From Bacteroidales bacterium 45-6 (lineage in GTDB: Bacteria; Bacteroidota; Bacteroidia; Bacteroidales; Dysgonomonadaceae): DNA of 5,246 bases. Positions 1 through 5,246 of the stretch are shown in pieces. The stretch's first letter is position 1. Every line of letters begins with the position of its first letter. The DNA lies in contig MKRS01000722.1 of assembly GCA_001897035.1 (NCBI GenBank), positions 1 to 5,246 on the forward strand, in the 5' to 3' direction. The notes beneath the pieces are model-generated. The model was given only the letters and a program-made list of their open reading frames with translations. It had not been told where the DNA came from and made no database searches. The position numbers were made by a program, and so were the translations under genes.

Positions 1-1
1 G

Positions 2-157
2 CCCGAAGGTGTAAAATACAAACTTACACTGATAGCTGACGGCAACCACGACAAGGAGTTTTCCACCCAATATTTGGTGGTGGACAACACATCTGTTGTT
101 GACGTGAAAATGCTTCGCAGAGGCGGTTTTGTCGCAAGTTTGAAACCAATGAAATAA
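2..157 (+). CDS. C-terminal end of a probable GH97 family glycosidase (5' truncated by window)
   Basis: Only the last 51 codons and the TAA stop (155-157) are present; the reading frame is open to the left edge. The peptide runs from PEGVKYKLTLIADG, through an acidic, charged stretch, to the end LRRGGFVASLKPMK. A Y-x-x-x-x-x-x-D-G strand-turn followed about 25 residues later by a closing GGF-(A/V)-x-x-(L/F) strand is the pattern I know from the beta-sandwich C-terminal domain of GH97 enzymes (the SusB-like alpha-glucosidase/alpha-galactosidase family). The catalytic barrel lies outside the window, so neither the retaining/inverting mechanism nor the substrate can be judged. The next gene starts 6 nt after the stop, in the same frame and strand, which implies co-transcription and probably translational coupling. 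Another enzyme with a C-terminal beta-sandwich is possible. The family call rests on a short similarity recalled from memory. Confidence 0.62.
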   Translation, partial: PEGVKYKLTLIADGNHDKEFSTQYLVVDNTSVVDVKMLRRGGFVASLKPMK

Positions 158-163
158 AAACTT

Positions 164-1915
164 ATGAAAACAATAGTTTCAAAGAGAATGTCTAAGTTTG
201 GTTTTGCGCTTTTGACCATGCTGCTAAGCTCCGCATTGTTTCAAGTGAAAGCTTCCGTTGATCCCAATTTTCATATCTACATTTGTTTCGGACAGTCGAA
301 TATGGAAGGAAATGCGGCTATCGGAGCCGCAGATCAAACGGGTGTTAGTAGCCGTTTTAGGGTGTTGACTGTTGCCGCCGATGATTATTCGCACCTTGGC
401 AGGTCGGTGGGCAACTGGTACACAGCCGTTCCCCCTTTGTGCCGCTGGGATACCGGGCTTACTCCCGCCGATTATTTTGGGCGGACTTTGACCGACAGCC
501 TTCCCGACAGCGTGAAAGTTGGGGTAATCGTCGTGGCCATGGGTGGCAGCGGCATCGATGCTTTCGACAAGGACAACTACGTGGAATATTATACAAACGC
601 AGATGCGTGGCAGAAGGGCTTGATGAACATTTATGGCGGAAATCCTTATGCCAAAATCATTGAAATGGCCAAATTGGCGCAGCAGTCAGGAGTCATCAAA
701 GGAATATTGCTGCACCAGGGAGAATCGAACAACATGCAACCCGACTGGCCGCTGAAAGTTCAGAAAATTTACAACAATATTCTCGCAGATCTTAAAATGG
801 AGCCGAATTCCATTCCTCTATTGGCTGGTGAAATGTTACGGCAGGATCAGGGAGGTATTTGCTGGGGGATGAACGACATTATTGCAAAATTGCCGTATTA
901 TGTCCCAAACTCGTACCCTATTTCCTCACAAGGTTGTACGGGTAATGGAAAAGATGGTTTTCATTTTTCCACGGTAGGGGCACGTGAGTTAGGCAAACGC
1001 TACGGGCTTCAAATGCTGTCGTTGATGAAGTCGTACCATACCGTTGAGGGACAAACGGTGGATCATCTGGAAATTGGCAACACGAAATTCACCATGTTGA
1101 CCGGGACAATCAAAAGAGTTCCTCTCAATGCGGTTTATTCCGATGGACACAAGCAGGATATAAACTTCCGGGCTACTTACAGCCTCGACAATGCCGAAGC
1201 GGTAAAAATCACCAATGGGTTTATCCAGACAATGAAAGACGGCGTGGCCACAGTCACCGCAAGCTACAAGGGTGCGTTGGGCGAAATGAAACAAACGACT
1301 TTTTCAGTAACAGCTACCACTTTTCCACTCACCAACGAATTGTTTAACCCGAATATCTTTAGCACGGGTTCTTTCGACGAAACTACACGCACGCTCAAAA
1401 CCGGCCAGTGGGGCTTTGGCGGTTGGCAATACGAAGGAATAAATCTTTCTGAATATAAGTATATTGTGGCCCAGTTGGGGAGCAGTAACAATTCGGATGT
1501 GACATTCAATATCTTTGATGAAAACAACTATTGGGGATCGTCTGCTTCGTATAAGTTTGCGGACAACAGCAAGATAATTGTCAATCTGGCAACGGCTAAG
1601 AAAACGGGTGGAACTCCATTTGACCCCAGCCATGTGTATATTGCAGGCTTTTGGTCCAATGGCTCAAATCCATTCATTATCGACAAGGTGTATCTTGCCA
1701 AAACCGATGCCGAACTTACTTCGATTAGGGAAGTTCTTGATAAAGATGAATATAGCAACGAAAAGGTGGATGTCTATTCGATAACGGGCATTTTGACCCG
1801 CACGCAGGTGGAGCGGAAAACAGCCACCGATCAACTGCCCAACGGGGTGTATGTATTGAAAAGCGGAAGAAAAACAGACAAGGTGTTGCACACCCAACAG
1901 TCTGTCAACAGATAA
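164..1915 (+). CDS. Secreted modular SASA/CE6-like carbohydrate O-acetylesterase with Ig-like, CBM-like and sorting-tail modules
   Basis: The 583-residue product probably removes O-acetyl groups from a polysaccharide or oligosaccharide. Residues 1-30 are a signal peptide: basic start, hydrophobic core FGFALLTMLLSSALF, likely cleavage VKA-S. Residues about 34-290 form an SGNH-type hydrolase of the SASA (PF03629)/CE6-like group. GQSNMEG carries the predicted nucleophile Ser45, a Gly-rich GGSG lies at 127-130, HQGESN at 184-189 includes Glu187, and DGFHF at 264-268 supplies Asp264 and His267. Residues about 296-384 look like a Big2/Ig-like domain ending in DGVATVTASYKG. Residues about 385-515 form a separate Gly/Trp/Asn-rich module (TGQWGFGGWQY, DENNYWG, GFWSNG) resembling accessory carbohydrate-binding sandwiches. 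Residues about 531-575 (DVYSITGIL, LPNGVYVLKSG) resemble a Por/T9SS sorting tail. An in-frame stop at 155-157 limits the start to ATG 164 or ATG 188; 164 gives the fuller signal-peptide n-region. The gene is intact. Acetyl-xylan, -xyloglucan or pectin activity is inference from context, and sialate esterase activity is not excluded. Confidence 0.88.
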   Translation: MKTIVSKRMSKFGFALLTMLLSSALFQVKASVDPNFHIYICFGQSNMEGNAAIGAADQTGVSSRFRVLTVAADDYSHLGRSVGNWYTAVPPLCRWDTGLTPADYFGRTLTDSLPDSVKVGVIVVAMGGSGIDAFDKDNYVEYYTNADAWQKGLMNIYGGNPYAKIIEMAKLAQQSGVIKGILLHQGESNNMQPDWPLKVQKIYNNILADLKMEPNSIPLLAGEMLRQDQGGICWGMNDIIAKLPYYVPNSYPISSQGCTGNGKDGFHFSTVGARELGKRYGLQMLSLMKSYHTVEGQTVDHLEIGNTKFTMLTGTIKRVPLNAVYSDGHKQDINFRATYSLDNAEAVKITNGFIQTMKDGVATVTASYKGALGEMKQTTFSVTATTFPLTNELFNPNIFSTGSFDETTRTLKTGQWGFGGWQYEGINLSEYKYIVAQLGSSNNSDVTFNIFDENNYWGSSASYKFADNSKIIVNLATAKKTGGTPFDPSHVYIAGFWSNGSNPFIIDKVYLAKTDAELTSIREVLDKDEYSNEKVDVYSITGILTRTQVERKTATDQLPNGVYVLKSGRKTDKVLHTQQSVNR

Positions 1916-1926
1916 ACAAAAGGAAA

Positions 1927-4521
1927 ATGAAAAAGATAGTATTGATGGGCATGGCCATTTTGCTGTGCGGAAGCATTTACAGCCAGCGACTGCCATTCCA
2001 AGATCCGAACCTGAGTTCGGAAGAACGGGCTAAGGATCTTATATCCAGATTGACATTGACCGAAAAAGTGAGCTTGATGTGCGACCAGTCGGATGCCATT
2101 CCACGTTTGGGTATCAAAAAATTCAACTGGTGGAGCGAGGCGCTTCACGGGTTTGCCAACAACGATAGCGTTACCGTTTTCCCCGAACCAATCGGGATGG
2201 CTGCTTCGTTCAACGACAAGCTGTTGTATCGGATCTACAATGCCGTATCGGATGAAGCGCGTGCAAAATATAACCTCTGGCTGAAACGCGGCAACGAGAA
2301 CAAACGATTTCTGAGCCTTTCGGTGTGGACTCCCAACGTCAATATTTTCCGCGATCCGCGCTGGGGGCGTGGGCAGGAAACGTATGGCGAAGATCCTTAT
2401 CTGACGTCGCGCATGGGTGTGCAGGTGGTGAAAGGACTTCAGGGACCGGAGGATGCCAAATACCGCAAATTACTGGCCTGTGCCAAGCATTATGCCGTTC
2501 ATTCGGGGCCTGAATGGAGCCGCCACGAACTGAACCTGAACAATGTGAATCCCCGCGAATTGTGGGAAACTTATCTTCCCGCGTTCAAATCGCTGGTGCA
2601 GGATGCCGATGTGCGCCAGGTGATGTGCGCCTATCAACGTTTGGACGACGAGCCTTGTTGCGGCAACACACGTCTTCTCCAACAAATTCTCCGTGACGAA
2701 TGGGGCTTCAAATACTTGGTTGTTTCCGACTGTGGAGCGGTTACAGACTTTTTCACCACGCACAAAGTGTCTTCGGATGCGGTTCATGCGGCATCCAAAG
2801 CCGTTCTGGCAGGAACAGATGTGGAATGTGTATGGGAAAATTATCCCTTCAAAGATCTTCCGGCTGCAGTGGAAAAAGGCTTGATTAAGGAAGAAGCGAT
2901 CAACAAAAGCCTGCTCCGCGTACTCACAGGTCGTTTTGACCTGGGCGATTTCGATGATGATTCCATTGTTCCCTGGGCGAAAATACCTGCCTCGGTGTTG
3001 AATAACGAAGAACACCGTCAGCTTGCATTGGACATGGCACGCGAAACCATGACGCTCCTTCAGAATAAGAAAGAGATATTACCGCTCTCCAAATCGGCGA
3101 AGAAAATTGCCGTAATTGGCCCGAATGCCAACGACAAACCCATGCTGTGGGGAAACTACAACGGAACGCCTGTACGCACCATTTCTATTCTGGATGGAAT
3201 CAAAACAAAAATATCCGACAGCAAAATTCTGTACGACAAAGGTTGTGACTTGGTGGAAGATAAGGTGACACAAAGCTTTTTCGATCAGCTTTCTTTCGAT
3301 GGTAAAAAAGGGTTCAAGGTCACTTACTGGAACACTCCCGACAGAAGCGGAGCACCGGTGACTACCGTTCAAATCGCCAATCCGATAAAAATGACCACGG
3401 CTGGCCAGCATGAATTTGCCTCGGGTGTGAAGCTCGAAGGTTTTTCGGCTTTGTTCGAAGCTGAATTCACCCCTAAAGTGTCGGAAGAGCTGGTATTCAA
3501 AGGTGGTGCTACCGGCTATTTTGAACTGATCGTGGATGGAAAAACCATCCAAACCTATAACAACTGGCGGACCTTGTCGTCGAAGGTTCCCTTTAAGGTG
3601 GAAGCAGGCAAAAAATACAACATAGAGATCCGCTATGCCCAAAAAAACAACTGGCAGGCAAATATCGAACTGGATTTTGGAAAAGAAATCGATGTGGATT
3701 ATTCCAAACTGATTGAAAACCTGAAAGGTATTGAAACGGTCGTTTTTGTGGGCGGGCTTTCTGGCAATCTGGAAGGCGAAGAAATGCCTGTGAACTACCC
3801 GGGATTTAAAGGAGGCGACCGCACCAATATCGATCTTCCTGCCGTTCAGCGCAATTGTTTGAAAGCGTTGAAACAAGCGGGCAAGAAGGTGATTTTTGTC
3901 AATTGCTCGGGCTCTGCCATTGCTTTGACTCCCGAAACCGAAACTTGCGATGCCATTCTTCAAGCCTGGTATCCCGGCGAATCGGGCGGACAAGCCGTGG
4001 CCGATGTGCTTTTCGGAGACTACAATCCGGCAGGCAAACTTCCTGTTACTTTCTACAAAAGCTCTGAACAACTGAAGGATTTTGAAGATTATTCGATGAA
4101 GGGACGTACATACCGATACATGAACGATGCCTTGTTCCCATTCGGCCACGGATTGAGCTACACCAAATTCGCTATTGGCAATGCAACGCTAAGCCAACAA
4201 ACCATAAAAGCCAACGAAACGGTTAACATAACGATACCTGTATCCAACATCGGCAAACGGCAGGGAACGGAGATCGTGCAGGTGTATGTGCGCAAAGTGA
4301 ACGATGTGGAAGGCCCGCTGAAGACGCTGAAAGGATTCCAGCGTGTGGATCTGAAAGCCGGACAAAAGGCGAATGTCACGATTGGTCTTCCGCCTTCTTC
4401 GTTCGAGTTCTTCGACTGGGGACAACGCAAGATGATGGTCGCTCCGGGCAAATACGAGGTCTATTATGGGGACAGCTCAGATGAAAAGAGCCTGAAAACA
4501 ACCACTATATCCATACAGTGA
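1927..4521 (+). CDS. Periplasmic GH3 beta-glycosidase with PA14 insertion, probable beta-xylosidase/beta-glucosidase
   Basis: The 864-residue product is a full-length retaining exo-glycosidase. Residues 1-19 are a signal peptide (MKKIVLMGMAILLCGSIYS, then Gln20); Cys14 follows Leu, not a small residue, so it is not a lipobox. The GH3 N-domain spans about 22-380. It shows WWSEALHG at 68-75, RDPRWGRGQETYGEDPY at 142-158, KHYA at 187-190 and VVSDCGA at 265-271, with Asp268 as the predicted nucleophile. The GH3 C-domain begins near 392 (KIAVIGPNAN), is interrupted by a PA14-like beta-sandwich at about 462-585, and resumes at 602. LEGEE at 615-619 probably holds the acid/base (Glu616 favoured). 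PFGHGLSYTKF at 738-748 leads into a fibronectin III-like domain to the C-terminus. The Glu of the WxEALHG motif and the PA14 layout fit the xylosidase/arabinofuranosidase-like branch typical of Bacteroidales, but this branch also contains beta-glucosidases. ATG 1927 has AGG at 1921-1923 just upstream. The gene begins 11 nt after the esterase stop. It ends in TGA and is intact. Confidence 0.93.
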   Translation: MKKIVLMGMAILLCGSIYSQRLPFQDPNLSSEERAKDLISRLTLTEKVSLMCDQSDAIPRLGIKKFNWWSEALHGFANNDSVTVFPEPIGMAASFNDKLLYRIYNAVSDEARAKYNLWLKRGNENKRFLSLSVWTPNVNIFRDPRWGRGQETYGEDPYLTSRMGVQVVKGLQGPEDAKYRKLLACAKHYAVHSGPEWSRHELNLNNVNPRELWETYLPAFKSLVQDADVRQVMCAYQRLDDEPCCGNTRLLQQILRDEWGFKYLVVSDCGAVTDFFTTHKVSSDAVHAASKAVLAGTDVECVWENYPFKDLPAAVEKGLIKEEAINKSLLRVLTGRFDLGDFDDDSIVPWAKIPASVLNNEEHRQLALDMARETMTLLQNKKEILPLSKSAKKIAVIGPNANDKPMLWGNYNGTPVRTISILDGIKTKISDSKILYDKGCDLVEDKVTQSFFDQLSFDGKKGFKVTYWNTPDRSGAPVTTVQIANPIKMTTAGQHEFASGVKLEGFSALFEAEFTPKVSEELVFKGGATGYFELIVDGKTIQTYNNWRTLSSKVPFKVEAGKKYNIEIRYAQKNNWQANIELDFGKEIDVDYSKLIENLKGIETVVFVGGLSGNLEGEEMPVNYPGFKGGDRTNIDLPAVQRNCLKALKQAGKKVIFVNCSGSAIALTPETETCDAILQAWYPGESGGQAVADVLFGDYNPAGKLPVTFYKSSEQLKDFEDYSMKGRTYRYMNDALFPFGHGLSYTKFAIGNATLSQQTIKANETVNITIPVSNIGKRQGTEIVQVYVRKVNDVEGPLKTLKGFQRVDLKAGQKANVTIGLPPSSFEFFDWGQRKMMVAPGKYEVYYGDSSDEKSLKTTTISIQ

Positions 4522-4557
4522 AAACGAAATAACCATTAATATTATATATAGATAACC

Positions 4558-5246
4558 ATGCGAAAATTGAAATTGTTTTTTCTGACCTTCCTCGTTTCAG
4601 CTTCCGGTTTAGTGAGCGAAGCATTCGGGCAGGATCCCTTACAACTTAAACCGGGCATAGACTATCCGACCGAAATAGAAGATCCGCAATGCCTTGGCAT
4701 CAATAAAGAACCTTACCATGCTACTCTGATGCCTTATGGCAGTCTTGAAGAAGCATTGAAGGCCAACCGATTGGCTTCATCCCAATGCCGCAGCCTCAAC
4801 GGGAACTGGAAATTCAACTGGGTGGCTACTCCCGATAAACGTCCGAAAGATTTCTATAAAACCGATTTCGATGTTTCGGGGTGGAAAGAAATTCCCGTCC
4901 CTTCCAACTGGGAAGTGCATGGCTACGGAACGCCCTTTTACCGCAATCTGGGTTACACCATCAAGAAAGATTTTCCACGGGTGATGAGCGAACCCGAGAA
5001 ATGGTACACGGCTTACAAGGAACGCAACCCGGTGGGAAGCTACCGTCGCGATTTCGATGTTCCCGCCGATTGGAACGGAAAACGAATATTCATCACGTTC
5101 AACGGGGTGGATTGCGCCTTCTTTCTCTGGATCAATGGCGAAAAAGTGGGTTACAGCATCAACAGCCGCAATGCTGCCGATTTCGACCTTACGAAATACG
5201 TAAAGCCGGGCAAAAACACCATTGCCGTTGAGGTATATCAGTACAG
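4558..5246 (+). CDS. N-terminal part of a GH2 beta-galactosidase-type (LacZ-like) glycosidase, cut by the window's 3' edge
   Basis: The frame is open for 229 codons plus two bases to the window edge. Residues 1-24 form a signal peptide (MRKLKLFFLTFLVSASGLVSEAFG, then Gln25), indicating export. The rest is the GH2 sugar-binding jelly-roll domain of LacZ-type enzymes. It includes EDPQCLGINKEPYHATLMPY at 41-60, LNGNWKFNW at 80-88, IPVPSNWEVHGYGTPFYRN at 112-130, NPVGSYRRDF at 157-166, and GVDCAFFLWINGEKVGYS at 183-200. Asn130 aligns with E. coli LacZ Asn102. The position matching LacZ Asp201 is Asn202 here. The catalytic TIM barrel and both catalytic Glu residues lie beyond the window, so beta-galactosidase is a family-level call and other GH2 activities remain possible. 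ATG 4558 is the first start after an in-frame TAG at 4549-4551. The 36-nt leader is very A/T-rich with no Shine-Dalgarno match, as is usual in Bacteroidota. It follows the GH3 gene and is probably in the same operon. Confidence 0.9.
   Translation, partial: MRKLKLFFLTFLVSASGLVSEAFGQDPLQLKPGIDYPTEIEDPQCLGINKEPYHATLMPYGSLEEALKANRLASSQCRSLNGNWKFNWVATPDKRPKDFYKTDFDVSGWKEIPVPSNWEVHGYGTPFYRNLGYTIKKDFPRVMSEPEKWYTAYKERNPVGSYRRDFDVPADWNGKRIFITFNGVDCAFFLWINGEKVGYSINSRNAADFDLTKYVKPGKNTIAVEVYQY

Noticed and set aside
155..163. Possible readthrough fusion of the GH97-like and esterase frames, which are in register across one TAA
   Set aside because: The esterase begins with its own complete signal peptide right after ATG 164, and the upstream peptide ends at a natural domain end. 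Separate proteins are far more likely, and being in register is a one-in-three coincidence.
1960..1980. Possible lipoprotein signal (LLCGS) at the GH3 N-terminus
   Set aside because: The residue before Cys14 is Leu, not Gly, Ala or Ser, and a better ordinary cleavage site (IYS-Q) follows. A periplasmic soluble product is more likely than a lipoprotein.
3079..4149. Long open frame of 356 codons on the minus strand, opposite the GH3 gene
   Set aside because: It lies wholly antisense to a clearly conserved GH3 coding region. Its translation is rich in Phe, His and Arg with no recognisable domain, as expected of a mirror frame. The same applies to the minus-strand frame at 2470-3015.
4522..4557. 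A/T-rich spacer with TATATA and the small palindrome TAATATTA (4537-4544), considered as an internal promoter or terminator
   Set aside because: No Bacteroidota -7 element (TAnnTTTG) with an upstream -33 TTG is visible. The palindrome is too short and A/T-only to act as a terminator, with no G/C stem or following T-run. It is best read as the leader of the GH2 gene.
4881..5231. Plus-strand open frame of 116 codons near the right edge
   Set aside because: It is out of frame within the GH2 gene, whose own frame gives clear LacZ-type N-domain motifs. Its Arg/Gln/Ser-rich translation resembles nothing known.

Overview
The window carries four same-strand genes for exported carbohydrate-active enzymes, packed head to tail. 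In order they are the 3' end of a probable GH97 glycosidase (2-157), a complete modular SASA/CE6-like acetylesterase (164-1915), a complete GH3 glycosidase with a PA14 insertion (1927-4521), and the first 229 codons of a GH2 beta-galactosidase-type enzyme (4558 to the window edge). The gaps are 6, 11 and 36 nt. No terminator or convincing promoter lies between them, so they are read as one transcription unit. Almost no sequence is non-coding, and no stretch over 300 bases lacks a gene.

The organism is most likely a member of the Bacteroidota, probably order Bacteroidales. The gene families and their arrangement are those of a polysaccharide utilisation locus (PUL). Start codons sit in A/T-rich leaders with at best weak Shine-Dalgarno matches. 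The GH3 enzyme has the PA14-containing layout common in Bacteroidales xylosidases. The esterase ends in a segment resembling a type IX secretion (Por) sorting tail. The genus cannot be told from this window.

All three N-termini that can be seen carry cleavable signal peptides without a lipobox, so the products should be periplasmic, or secreted in the case of the esterase. Together an O-deacetylase, an exo-acting GH3, a GH2 and a GH97 suit stepwise trimming of a decorated, acetylated plant hemicellulose or pectin side chain: the esterase removes acetyl groups that block the glycosidases, which then remove terminal sugars. The exact glycan is inference. The window holds no SusC/SusD pair, regulator or endo-acting enzyme that would settle it.

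No new kind of system was found. The points most worth a second look are the uncharacterised beta-sandwich-like module and sorting-like tail of the esterase, an Asp-to-Asn change in the GH2 at a position equivalent to a known LacZ active-site residue, and two departures from family consensus in the GH3 catalytic domain.
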